Shown piece by piece: positions 34,196 to 44,906 of a DNA stretch of 64,000 nt. Where the stretch lies: contig CM074187.1 in NCBI GenBank assembly GCA_037179385.1, forward strand, positions 11,471,450 to 11,535,449. The letters are read 5' to 3'. The notes beneath the pieces were generated by a model. The model did no database searches and was not told the DNA's origin. It saw only the letters and a program-made list of their open reading frames with translations. Both the position numbers and the translations under genes were made by a program. The first letter of the stretch is position 1. Each line of letters starts with the position of its first letter. This DNA comes from Holothuria scabra (lineage: Eukaryota > Echinodermata > Holothuroidea > Aspidochirotida > Holothuriidae).

Positions 34196-36286
34196 TCAGG
34201 ACGGAGAAAATCTTTGCGGTGGACGGATGCGTCGGCCAGATCGTCGGGGTGTTGTTGGAGTCGGGACGTCGAAGGTGACGTGTTTGGTGGTCTTGCCTGA
34301 CTGCGGATCTGGTCCAGATGGAGTTGAAGGTGGTCGAGTTGTGGTCTGCGGTTGGGTTGGTGGTAGTTCCCTGAGGTGCTGCCAGTTACGTCTCAGGAGG
34401 TTTCCATTTGGGGTTTCCACTAGGTAGGATCTGGGTTCAGGTAATTTGGATTTTATTTTACCTGGAAACCATTGACCAGTGTCGGTGTTCTGGATACGAA
34501 CTTCCTGACCTGGGTAGAGGGGTGGGCGGTCTGATGGTAGGGAGTACCGATCATGGTAACTCTGTTGTGTAGCCTGTCTTTTCTGGAGTTCTGATAGGAT
34601 GTTGTCGGGGTCTTGTGTTGAGTTTCTGATCTTTGCAGGGAGTGTTGATTTGAGGTTTCTCCCCATGAGTAGTTTAGCTGGGCTTGGCAGTGACTGGCTG
34701 ACAGGCGTTGTTCTCCAGAGTAGCAGAGCAATCTGGTAGTCGGTATTTGACTGCTTTGCTTTCTTTAGGATGGACTTGATGGTTTTGATCTGGCGTTTGA
34801 TAAAGCCATTGCCTTTTGGTCTCCTGGGTGACGATGTGATGTGGTCAAAGCACCATACATCCGCAAACTCTTTGAATTGGCTGCTTACAAATTGTGGTCC
34901 GTTGTCGCTCACTATTCTATCTGGAATACCATGTTCACTGAATGCTTGCTTCAGGGCAGCTATAACAGCATTGCTGCTGCAGGTGTCAGGCATCTTCCGA
35001 ATTATCGGGTATTTACTGTAGTAATCAGCCATGATGAGCCATTGATGATTGTCAAAATCGAAGAGATCTATCCCAAGGACACTCCATGGCTTGGTAGGGA
35101 TAACGTGTTGATGCAGTGGTTCTGACTGTTGAGACGGTTGGTGTTGTTGGCAGATTGTGCAGGTTTGTACAAGCTGATCGATTTCTTTGTTAATATTTGG
35201 CCAATATACAGTGTCTCTGGCTAGTAATTTGGTCTTTTCTTGCCCAAGATGAGGAATGTGCAGTTGTTGAAGGATATCTTGCCTCATGCTTCGGGGTACC
35301 ACTATTCGATTACCCTTGAGCACCAAACCACTCTCTACGGACAATTCGTCCCGAAAGCTCCAATAGGGTCTGAGGTCGGTCGGAAGATCTTTTATGTCTT
35401 CTGGCCACCCTGTGATGATAATTTCTATCAGATGGCTGAGAATGGGGTCGTTGCGTGTCTCTTGTTGCAATTCATTGGTTTTCTCAGAAGAGAATCTGAC
35501 GAGGTCAACACGTACGTCGAGATCTATCACTTGGGAGTTGTCTGGGTTGGGAAATCGTGATAGGCAGTCTGCTAACTGGTTTTCAGCTCCTGGGCGGTGC
35601 TCAATGAGGAAGTTGTAGCCTTGTAGCTTTACTAGCATTCGCTGCAATCGGGGTGGTGCAGATGTCAGCGGCTTTTGTGTGATCATGATGAGTGGCTTGT
35701 GATCAGTGATGACATGAAATTGTCGGCCATAAAGGTATGTGTGAAAACGATGACATCCAAACACAATGGCCAGGAGCTCTCTCTCGATACATGCATAACG
35801 TTGTTCTGTGGGCGTCAAGCTTTTACTTGCATATGCAATTGGTTGGAGCCTTCCACTGGTGTCGGTTTGGAGGAGAGCGGCTCCCAGTCCTTTCAGACTG
35901 GCATCACACTGAAGGTATACTGGTTTGTCTTTGTCGTAGTAGGCAAGCAGAGATGAACTTGACACTTCCTTTTTTAGCTGTTCAAATGCTGTTTGATGAT
36001 GGGCTTCCCATCTGAACTCGGAGTCCTTTTTGAGCAGATCTCTTAGTGTTGTTGACTTTGTGCTGAGATCTTTGATGAAACTTGACAGAAATGTGATTGA
36101 GCCCAGAAAGGTTTGTAACTCTGTTTTGTCAGTGGGTGCGGGCATAGCCTGTATGTCCTCCACCTTTGCAGGATCAGGTCGGATTCCTTGGGCAGTGTAT
36201 ACGTTGCCAAAGAAAGAGATGTTATCTGTTTTGATAACACATTTCGATGAGTTGAGGACTAGACCATGGCTCTTGGCTTGTTCCAT
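34196..36286 (-). pseudogene. Gypsy reverse-transcriptase end, RNase H and integrase
   Basis: A 696-codon open frame. Residues 1-120 are the reverse-transcriptase thumb and connection. RNase H spans about 120-245, with Asp at CDAS (128), Glu in IERE (about 168), Asp at TDHKPL (195) and Asp at LADCLSR (240). The integrase has an HHCC zinc finger (His 343 and 346, Cys 376 and 379) and a DDE core with Asp 407 and Asp 461. The position 35 residues after Asp 461, normally Glu, is Lys 497 (codon AAA at 34796-34798), consistent with a G-to-A change. The C-terminal chromodomain-like or GPY/F region is short and ends in a Pro/Thr-rich tail. Confidence 0.92.
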
Positions 36287-36294
36287 GAATTCTC

Positions 36295-37167
36295 TTAAGT
36301 TTTTGTCATGTTCTTCTGGTGTTGCGCCAAAAATAGCAACGTCATCTGCAATGCCAATGGCTCCTTGGCATTTTCTGGGAGTCGATCCATCTCTAATTGA
36401 AAGATGTCTTGACTAACGGAGAGTCCAAAGGGAGTCATTCGGAAGCAGTACCTCCCGAATGGTGTTTGGAATGTTGTGAGCCTTTGACTGTTTTCGTCTA
36501 ATTTTACGGACCAATAACCTGCTTTGGCGTCAAGTTTAGAAAAGAGCTTTGCCCCTGCGAACTTGTGGTTGAGTTCCTCAAGTGTTGGCGTTTTATGCAC
36601 TGGACGGATAAGTGCTCGATTCAGGTGTTTTGGGTCCAGACAGACTCGAATTGTGTCATCTTTCTTTGTCACGTACGTTAAGGAACTGACCCATTCCGTT
36701 GGTTCCTCTATTCGCCGGATTACATGTTGTTTCTCCATTAAATCCAATTCAACCTTTATTTTTGGTTTCATGGCGATGGGAGTTTTTCTAGGTGCATCAA
36801 TATGACTTGGAACATTGGGGTCTACAACAAGCTTGTGGCTGGTTTTGAACTCCCCTATTTTGTCGAATTGGTTAGGGTAGGCTTTCTTGAGATCTTGGAT
36901 GTTGTTGATTGGCTCTGTCTTGTCGATGGAGCAGTGAAGAGTAACAAGTTTCAGCTCTTCACATGATCTGAGTCCAAGTATGGATGGCCCGTGGACATCT
37001 ACAACGAAGAATGTGGTTCTCACCCAGTCTTTTTCAAAACGGCAGTCGATGGTGGTTGTGCCATAACACTTAATTGGTGTATGGTTATATGCCGTTAAAG
37101 AGCTAGAACTTGGTGTTAATGTACCTGGTAGTGGATCACCATTTTTGCCAATTTTAGAGGGATACAT
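36295..37167 (-). pseudogene. Gypsy protease end and reverse-transcriptase N-terminal part
   Basis: A 290-codon frame. The first part is the rest of the aspartic protease (FFVVDVHGPSILGLRSCEEL). The reverse transcriptase follows, with the conserved LDAKAGYW (first catalytic Asp) and TPFGRYCFRMTPFGLSVSQD. The frame departs from the family pattern after about residue 250. The ADD catalytic core lies in another frame at about 36340, so a frameshift separates it from this part. Confidence 0.88.
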
Positions 37168-38200
37168 TTGGCGAAAGGTAGCAATGGGTAGGACATTGCC
37201 CTGTGCCCAGTGTCGACCTTTACCTTCAAGTTATGGATTCCTGGTGTGTTGATGAGTTTGATAGCAACGTTAGCAAAGACTTCATTGCGAGGATTGGTTG
37301 ATCGTACGTCCGAGATTGTAATGTAGCTGAATGAGAAAGTCTCGAACTCTGCGGTTGCGTTTTCTATTTCTTCGATTTGTTGGACAGATTGAATCTGTTT
37401 GGATTTTTGTTTGTTGCCTCTTTTGGGTCTATTATAGCTGCCATCTGTGTGTGATTCATCATGGCGTGGCCTCCCTTTTGATTTACTACGTCTCCTCTGG
37501 TATTTTGTAGTTAGGCAATATTTGGCCCAATGGCCCTTCTTCCCACATGAACGGCAGCTGTCGTTGTAGGCTGGGCATTGGCCTCTTGAGTGGTCGCCTC
37601 CACAATTCTTGCACCTTGTGCCCTTGTTGTGTATGGCAGACACTTGTGTTGATGATGCATTGTGCATCCCTTGGATGTCATTGATATGTGCTGCTGTCGC
37701 TTCATATCGTCTGCCTAATTCAATTGCCTGGTGGAGGGTATATTGCTTGTCTTGCGAGAGGAGTTTCTTTTGGTATTCTGGGATTGGCGTGCTCGCGATG
37801 ATTTGTTCGATTAATCGTGCATCTAGTTCTGCCGGTGTGAATTCACATTTTTTTGCCAATAACTTGCATCTGTTGAAAATCATCTAATGTTTCCCTGGCT
37901 TCTGGAGGTAGTTGCGTAGTTTCAACCTTGCAACTCGGAAGTGCTCGGCTGGCTCCAATTGCGCCATGAATTTTTTGAATAAGGTGTCGACATTCTTAGA
38001 CTCTTCATCTGTCAGAGTCCAAGAATTATAGCGTTGAAGACCCTTTTCCCCAACAGCTAGGAGAAGAATTGGAACCTTTTTCTGAATCTTCTGTCTTTTT
38101 CACTTGAAAGTACAACTCCAGTCGTTGTTTAAATATTTTAAATGACTCAGCTTGATTGGCTGAGCTCCAATCCATTTGTGGCACTTTATGAGACATGGCT
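37116..38200 (-). pseudogene. Gypsy gag and start of protease, frameshifted
   Basis: Capsid-like coding sequence starts near 38200 (MSHKVPQMDW on the minus strand) but changes frame at least twice before 37883. From 37883 one frame stays open for 255 codons. It holds two zinc knuckles (C-x2-C-x3-H-x4-C, then C-x2-C-x4-H-x4-C) around residues 91-119, and a Lys/Arg-rich stretch. It then reaches the protease motif VKVDTG near 37205, where a one-base loss throws the frame. Confidence 0.85.
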
Positions 38201-38725
38201 TATCTGGATTTCCGTTATCTGTGGTATTTGTGTTTTGTAGTTTATGACTAGCGCCCTCTGTTAGGAGAAATCGTTGCAGCAGCGTTGAATGCGTTGAATT
38301 TGTGTTTAGCACTATGACAATGGTGCATACGTATACATGGTGCGATGCAAGAGCAATGGGCGTTAACGATGGTATAGGCTGACTGAGCTTTTATGGTGTC
38401 GCCACTTAAATATGATTAGAAACGTTGGCGTTGGTGATTTTCTTTTTAATCTGTTATTTTATTCCTGGTATAGCTGGTTTTGGCAGCTTAGTAAGAAGGC
38501 GATTACTACTCACTGGGTAGAGAGATCTGGATAGATTCCACTTTTTGCTTGCTGGTGGGGAGACTGGTACCTGTGGTAGGCTCGTAGGCGTTGTGTTAGG
38601 ACTGAGGTGTTGCTTGCTCCCCGAATCCGGTGACTTGTTAGACGTTAGCTTTCTTCGCTTCCAGCTCGTTGATAGTTGGACCGATGGTCCAGTCGGTAAT
38701 GATGTTTGGCGTTGGTTGTTTATGA

Positions 38726-38743
38726 TGTAAACCGCTGCCACCA
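38726..38743 (-). promoter_or_regulatory. Putative primer-binding site of the gypsy element
   Basis: Directly next to the 5' LTR the minus strand reads TGGTGGCAGCGG. The leading TGG pairs with the CCA end of a tRNA, as expected. I did not assign the tRNA. Confidence 0.6.
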
Positions 38744-38931
38744 TGTAATGAAATCTTCGTAGGTATACGAAAAGAGGAAGCTGGAAGGTCGATGTTGCTG
38801 GTTACAAGTATCTATTATATCTTACAAGTGTATTGGAAGAAGAGAGAAGTAGTAGAGTAGTGAGATAGAGATAGAGTAGAAAGAGCGATTATCTGAGGTT
38901 GATGCAAGCGTTACAATATGAATATATCACA
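38744..38931 (-). repeat. 5' LTR of the gypsy element
   Basis: 188 bp, TG...CA, the partner of 33705-33892. Transcription of the element would start in this LTR and run toward lower coordinates. Confidence 0.95.
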
Positions 38932-39197
38932 CTCCCCCCCCCCCCAAAAAAAAATCATTGTGACCTTCCCCCCAGTTCCCCCTAGAATGAAAAGTATGGT
39001 GGAGCCACTGCTCAGACAGGAAAATTAACTGTTCCTGAGTGCACCAACCCCCTGTGTATTTCACTCCACCTAGGGTATTGTATAGTATCCATCCAGATCC
39101 AGTTCCAGACTCCCCTACCCATCAGCCACCTGCTGGTCAGGTGGCAAACAAGTATGTGCAGTCACCAGACTAGTGTCTCTGAGATGATAAATACTGT

Positions 39198-39462
39198 AAG
39201 GGTAAGAACAGTCACCCCAACTTGAAGTAGTTTAGTATACTCACTATACTGTCATGTTTCATGATTGCATGTTGAGAGTCATGTGATAACGTTTGTTCAA
39301 ATTTACTAGAAGTATTTCATTTCATTTAGGCCTATGTTGAGTATGAAATATTGCAGTTCCTAGCAATTAAAGTATGAAAAATACTTGGAACAGAATAAAG
39401 AAGAAAATTGTGAGATTGAGCTGTGGCTTCAAAACAAGTTTGGGGGATTGCTTGTGACCATC
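39198..39462 (+). mobile_element. MITE family D, copy 3
   Basis: AAGGGTAAGAACAGTCACCC at the left, AAGTTTGGGGGATTGCTTGT at the right; the internal GTTGAGAGTCATGTGATAAC is shared. Confidence 0.75.
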
Positions 39463-40737
39463 AAATGGGACTTTTTTTGTTACAGTATACTAAGAAAATG
39501 ATAGTCTTCTTCCAAGCAATGTACAGATTATCTTATTGACCCTTTTACAAGCATGCTCAAACAACTACTCACCATACTGCACTAACAATTAGTGGTAGCC
39601 TAGGTATTTATATCACCACCTCTCCACAAAGAAGCTTACCAAAGTTTTTTTCAGACCATACCTAGCAGGAATTCCATCAGACACACAAAAAGGGAGGGGG
39701 GACATTTATACTAACTGCCAAACCCCAAGTTTAAATAGATGACATCTTAATGTAAAGTCCCAAGTGGGTTCAGAGGGACAAAAGTTTGCTTCCAAGCCCC
39801 AGTGTAAGGTGCAATTTGAACATTACAGATTTCGGCCCTTATGAAAAGTTTGCCTAATTCGCTACGCATAAATGACCTCAAACCCTGATAAGAAAACCCC
39901 ACAAGTGATGGAATTTCTCCAGAAGTAAGCAACTTTATCCTCCACTAATTAATTGCAGTACAGTGACTACGATGTAAACAACTGCCGGTACTACTTCCTG
40001 ATAAAGTATGAGGCAACACAATGCAGTAACCATGGAGTTCATCATACAGCTCATACAGCAATTAACTCATGCTGTAATACAAAACTTGGTGACCAGCTTC
40101 AATGAATGGAATTGACTGGGATCCACTGACAAAGCATTTCCACAAAACACAAACACTTCTAATCATACTTTACTCAGCTAGCAACCAATTAACTGTGCTA
40201 TTCATAACTTGGTAACTCTAGTACACCAGGGTTTTCAAAATACCTTTGTACTGCATGTAGTCATATGATGCAGAATTGAGTGAATTCATCAGAAGTAAGT
40301 GAAAGGAACAAATAGCCAGCATTTTCTTTTTAACATTGTTTGAAATATTTATAAACTTTACATGGAGCTAGTGTGTGCAGATCCTTGATGACTGGAGCAT
40401 TACAGAAAACAGAATGTGAAAGGAGGGAACTTGTATAGACACCATGCATTTAAAGGTCAAGAACATTTCCATCCCCTTCCCACCCTTAAAAAAGAAAAGA
40501 AAAAACTTGTTTAGTAGCAACTGCTAAATCTCAAAATTTTCTTATTTCCCTTCAACTGCTGCTGTTTGCAGAAAAAAAATGTAGGGGGTAAACATAAGCT
40601 CTCAGTTGAAACATGCAGCTATTTGAATGACTGCTGGTTCAGACAATATAGAGCACCAAAGCTTATATTACACAGTATGAACTATAAAGTGTCCTGGGAG
40701 TGTAATGATTACACACATTTGAGATTTCCTGTACTCA
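39463..40737. other. Intergenic, one dispersed repeat
   Basis: GTAAAGTCCCAAGTGG and GACAAAAGTTTGCTTCC at 39757-39800 recur at 43188-43240, so a repeat is shared. Otherwise nothing was recognised. Confidence 0.45.
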
Positions 40738-40783
40738 ACCTGAAGAAATATAAACTGAGGTTGTGTCTGCATCAGGGTGAATG

Positions 40784-41091
40784 TAAAGGCCCTGTTCTCT
40801 CACCCCAAACAATACCAATTCTCCGAACCTTCTTGCTTAAGCCCCTCCCACAATTATCTGAAATTCATGCCCATCCAGACACAATCTCAGTTTATTGCTT
40901 CAAGGTGAGTAAAGAAAACTCCATCATGTACTCAAAACACTCTCAGAATCATTCGTGCTGTGTATTATAAGCTTTTAAACTCTGCAATGTTTGAATTAGC
41001 TGTCAATCTCAATCGAAGATCTGAGCCAATTGAGAATTTTGGTATCCCCGTACCAGAATTGTAGTTTGGGGTGAGAGGTTTGGCCCTTTAA
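40784..41091 (+). mobile_element. MITE family C, copy 2, with a partial inverse copy at its left edge
   Basis: TAAAGGCCCTGTTCTCTCAC at the left and GGGGTGAGAGGTTTGGCCCT at the right. Immediately to the left, 40738-40783 is an inverted fragment of the same family (AACTGAGGTTGTGTCTGCAT). The open frame at 40566-40970 is only the read-through of this repeat. Confidence 0.8.
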
Positions 41092-41230
41092 GACGGTTGT
41101 GGGGAGGGTGGAGGGCATGTAAAGACTGTTCACCTAGCAGTTGAAGTATGTCAGGGACAAATCTCTACAGTTTATAGCTAGTTCATCACCCTATATAAGC
41201 AGGAATCAGAAATGGAAGTCATAGTACAAA

Positions 41231-41486
41231 TTAAAGGCAGTCCCCCCAAACTTATTTTGAAGAAAAAGCTAAATAACACAATTTTCATCTTATTTCTCTT
41301 CAAAGCATCTTTCATTCTATTTTATGACTTTACTGTTGCATATTCAAGGTAAACCAAGCAGTTATTTCTGGTAAATTTCATATCTGAAGAGGAAAAAACA
41401 TTGTCACATGACTCCCAACAGCCAATCATGAAACTGGACAGTCTGCTACACTTCCTCAATTTGGGATGACTGCTCCTGCCCTTTAA
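41231..41486 (-). mobile_element. MITE family D, copy 4
   Basis: TTAAAGGCAGTCCCCCCAAA at the left and GGATGACTGCTCCTGCCCTT at the right. It is close to the reverse complement of 13123-13383 along its full length. Confidence 0.85.
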
Positions 41487-43398
41487 ATAACCAGTTTGTG
41501 TAAGACAATGGCATAAGCAATAGGAAAGAGAAGATACCAGATTACTCCAGACTGACACTATCTGTAATTGGGGGTGTTTAATTTCCCTTGTCAAATCTCT
41601 GGTACGAATTAACAAATTTTTTTGCCATGCCTATAAAAGTCACATGGGTGAGGAACTCATCTTCACGCCAGTCCAAGTTGGCCAGTCTAGCCACTATTAC
41701 CACTCTCAATCATTAACTGATTCATACCCAGGAAGAGTATAACATATACACTTCCACCTCCTTCCCAGGCCTACCTTTCATCTATCCCCCTCCCCCCCCT
41801 CCCAAGAAGTACTTCACTTCCCTTATGATAGAAGCTGTTCATAGTATGTTTTCATTGTTATTACTGTACCCCCCCAAAAAGAAACTTTTGCGGTAGGCAT
41901 TTGTGTTACAAAAGGGCGACAAGAAAAAAATAACAGTACGCTCCTGAAAAGAGGCCCCCCAAAAGCCAACCCTCTATCATTGTGCAGGACCAAACTGCAA
42001 CTCTAAGTGAGTAATTTTTGAATTTGTACGCCCATCGTAGGCTTCCAAATCGCTAAACTGCATTTTCAAAATTCTAACGAAGTAGAGCTCAAAAACTTTC
42101 AGAATTATTTCTATTGTAACTTGCAGTATTGACGTTATGTTATGTATAACTGTAGTGTCAAATGTGTTGGCTACACTTCCTGACATCGTTCATAAATTCA
42201 AGGGTATCAAAGCTAGTCAACTTTACACTCATTTCATAAAAATAGCAACAACGAATGTGTAAAACAAGTAAACTAAGACCTCTGTAACATTTTCGTGCAT
42301 CATGCTCGAGTAAATTTACGATGTGGTAATTTTTTCTTCAGTCCTTTTGCTTTTCTCTTGTACGCTAGCCTAACAAGTGACAATATGACAATAACTGAAC
42401 CTAGCCTCTTGTGTCTGCGCTGTGTCTTCTTACGGATTAACCAGCGAGTGTAGTGGACAAACTTTTTTCGTCCTCTTAATTGCTACTACAAATCTGATGA
42501 ATGCAAAAGAGGAGGTCTCAGCCACAGAGATGCTTTGCAGGTGCCTTACGCAGTTCCTTGCCAGCTTGTTTTGCAAAGTACAAGAAAGTTTACGAACACA
42601 TTTCACATTCACGTAAAACTTGTGGTTTTCAAATCCAAATAACGAGCTCGGAACTCTGAAAGTTTTGAGGTAATTGAAGAGCATATTTTCTGGAAAAGTT
42701 AAGGCTGGAATATATTATTTGTAGTAGCATGAAATTGACGATCGGCTGTGAACTACTCACCGGCGGATGAGTACACCGCAGCTGCGTACTTATGTTTCAC
42801 ACTGTAGGTAGCAATACAAGCATGCTTAATGTAATTAATTACTTGTGTACATTTGACACCACTGTGCCAGCTCCTGCCAGATAACCTTTCAGAGAAGAAA
42901 GGCGATCTATTACCAAACTCGGAAGTCGGGTAGAAATTCGATACCCCGACTTTTTGGATAAAAAGTCGTGACTCGGGTGGAAAAGCTAATAGGCTTTGAA
43001 AGTCATCATGAAGGATTTTGAAATTCTTTAATTAATGTAAGTTCAAATATTGCTGCAACAGTTTTCTCTCTTTAGGCCTAAGTAAGAAACCAAAATATTA
43101 ACAATTTTCCGATTTTCATGGCAGGGAAAAGGGTTGGGGGGGGGGGGAATTGAATCCTAGGCTAGCCTAGCTCCTAGAAAATGTATGTAAAGTCCCAAGT
43201 GGTTTTAGGGTTCAGGAGGACAAAAGTTTGCTTCCAGGCCCAGGCCTGTAAGGTGCATTTTGAAGAGTTTTGAAATTCGTTCAATGATGAATGGGTGGGC
43301 TTTTGCTAAACCGTGCAGCTTTTATTTACTCGATCTCGAAATCAGCATTTAAGATTGTCCCAAATAATTTTGTACAGGATAGGATGTTAACGTTCACG
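41487..43398. other. Intergenic
   Basis: Apart from the exon-like segment at 42761 and the hairpin-forming CCCGACTTTTTGGATAAAAA at about 42946, no gene or repeat was recognised. Open frames on both strands at 42422-42684 are unsupported. Confidence 0.4.
42761..42801 (-). other. Exon-like segment of 41 nt
   Basis: The minus strand has a good acceptor (TTGCTACCTACAG) and a good donor (CCG/GTGAGTAG) 41 bases apart. It could be a non-coding 5' exon of the dehydrogenase transcript, or encode KHKYAAAVYSSA of an unknown gene. No partner exon was found. Confidence 0.2.
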
Positions 43399-43431
43399 TT
43401 AGGCCTAGGCCTAGGCCTAGGCCTAGGCTAG
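43399..43431. repeat. (TAGGCC)n hexamer repeat
   Basis: TTAGGCCTAGGCCTAGGCCT and one further unit. The unit is self-complementary as AGGCCT. Scattered AGGCCTA words are common in this part of the window. Confidence 0.85.
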
Positions 43432-44594
43432 TTTTACGAAATGGGGTTGGAAGGACGATCACAAAATCCAAGCTGTAGGCTATTAAGTATTAGGCCAAAC
43501 TTAGACTAGAAAAACAAACTTGAAAATGCTTAATCGCGCAGATTAAAAATAAAAACCCAATTAGTACCACCAAAATATATAAACCTGAAACCTTAACGGC
43601 ACATGGAATTGAAGAATGGCGACAATGACCGGCGTGTTTTGTCTCTCCTTGAACTTGAAGAAGAGTTTGGTGACCTGGGAACACAGAACAGGCGTTTACT
43701 ATACTTCATTGCTGTCAGTCACTAGTCATATCTAGATCATATTAATTATGTATAGCTAGCCACGTACGTACCGGTCTCTGGATAGAGCATCACCTATTCA
43801 AGCCCATGCAACCAGTTGAAGTCTCCGCGAAAACGCGCTGGCAGCCATACCGCTCCCATCATTACGTACATTGCAACACGGCAGTACGTAACACCAGTAC
43901 GTGTGTATTTTGAGTGATTACGCTTGTTCGCGGCTGTCAAACCAATCGATTAAGAAGAGAATTAGATGACAGGGGAAAGGACGTTTATACATGGCTAAAG
44001 GGGACACAACTGCATGAAAATGAAGGCTCAATCGCGTGTGGACCTCCAGGAAACGCAATTGTATGGGAGCCGGCCCTAGCAGCTAGGGGACAACTAAGAC
44101 ACACTTGACACTGTACCGAAACACCTAAGGAAAATTAAGGAATGTTATTCATGTGCTCCTATAGCCCCCGTTAGTGGGCCTAAGGCTGGCCTCAACAGAG
44201 TGTCCCAGGCCCATGGGTTATTTGAGGGTATTATGTGGTTTTCTGCCATGCATGTGGAGCATGGACTAATTTATAATTGGACCCAGACGGCTTTGGTTGA
44301 ATAGTTTGCCATGCATAAACCAGTGGGATGAGCATTATAGCCTGTGAAGCTCATGGTGCATCAAGTCCACTGACTCGAGTAGTTGTTACTTTGTTTGATC
44401 CTTGAAACCTACATGTGGGCACTGGCGCTATTTTTGTGTTGACGCTTACGTCACTGATTGGCAGTAGTTGGTGTAGAGCATGCACGTCAAGAACACATGG
44501 GTGTATGTTTGGTGTTGCTCGTGATAACGCTTGAGCGGTTGCACGCAGAGAGTAGACAAACTGGAACCTACCGTCCATCGTGACGACAGTGTTA
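43432..44594. other. Intergenic, less AT-rich, many ACGTAC words
   Basis: Possibly a promoter region: TACGTAC and CACGTACGTACC cluster at 43760-43905. An ATG at 43602 opens a 40-codon plus-strand frame (MELKNGDNDRRVLSLLELEE) with no recognised homology. Confidence 0.3.
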
Positions 44595-44622
44595 GCGCGC
44601 CCACTGAGCTCAGTGAGCGCGC
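44595..44622. repeat. GC-rich 28-bp palindrome
   Basis: GCGCGCCCACTGAG followed by CTCAGTGAGCGCGC, with one mismatched pair. It stands out from its AT-rich surroundings. Confidence 0.85.
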
Positions 44623-44730
44623 CTTACCAACTCTTTTGATGCCCAGCCGTGATGGCATTTGTCGTAACACTGATTGAGTCTATTGAAAAAGTGTTCGCGT
44701 TCAGCGTGCGTTCACCGTTGGACACTCAGG

Positions 44731-44906
44731 GAGCTTTAGATTTCACAACGCGGACCTCATCTACAACGAAATGACGTCATTTGTACATATGCCATTTCGA
44801 ACCCAACGCGAAGTAACGCTACACACAGTTGTTAAATGACAAGGAGAATGCAGGTTGTGATGTCATTACGTTGCAGCTGACGTCCGCGTCGTGAAATCCA
44901 AAGCTC
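44731..44906. mobile_element. TIR element, about 176 bp
   Basis: GAGCTTTAGATTTCACAACG and CGGACCTCATCTACAACG at the left; inverse CGTTGCAGCTGACGTCCGCG and TCGTGAAATCCAAAGCTC at the right. The inverted repeats extend about 45 bases with a few mismatches. Confidence 0.75.

Larger units (their letters stand above)
33705..38931 (-). mobile_element. Ty3/gypsy LTR retrotransposon, full length, coding region broken
   Basis: A 5.2-kb element on the minus strand, bounded by 188-bp direct LTRs that begin TG and end CA, with the target duplication CTCCC at 33700-33704 and 38932-38936. In order on the minus strand: 5' LTR, putative primer-binding site, gag with two CCHC knuckles, protease, reverse transcriptase, RNase H, integrase, purine tract, 3' LTR. 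The LTRs differ at only four positions (about 2%), so the insertion is fairly recent. Yet gag, protease and reverse transcriptase each carry a frame break, and the integrase has lost its catalytic Glu. The domain order with integrase last marks Ty3/gypsy rather than Ty1/copia. Confidence 0.95.

Noticed and set aside
34047..36805. Several plus-strand frames of 70-128 codons across the gypsy element
   Set aside because: They are the antisense shadow of the pol frames.
40566..40970. A 134-codon plus-strand open frame
   Set aside because: It runs across a family C MITE and its inverted fragment; no protein family is recognised.
44595..44622. Endogenous parvovirus terminal repeat
   Set aside because: The palindrome is suggestive only in style; no Rep or capsid-like translation was found within several kilobases.
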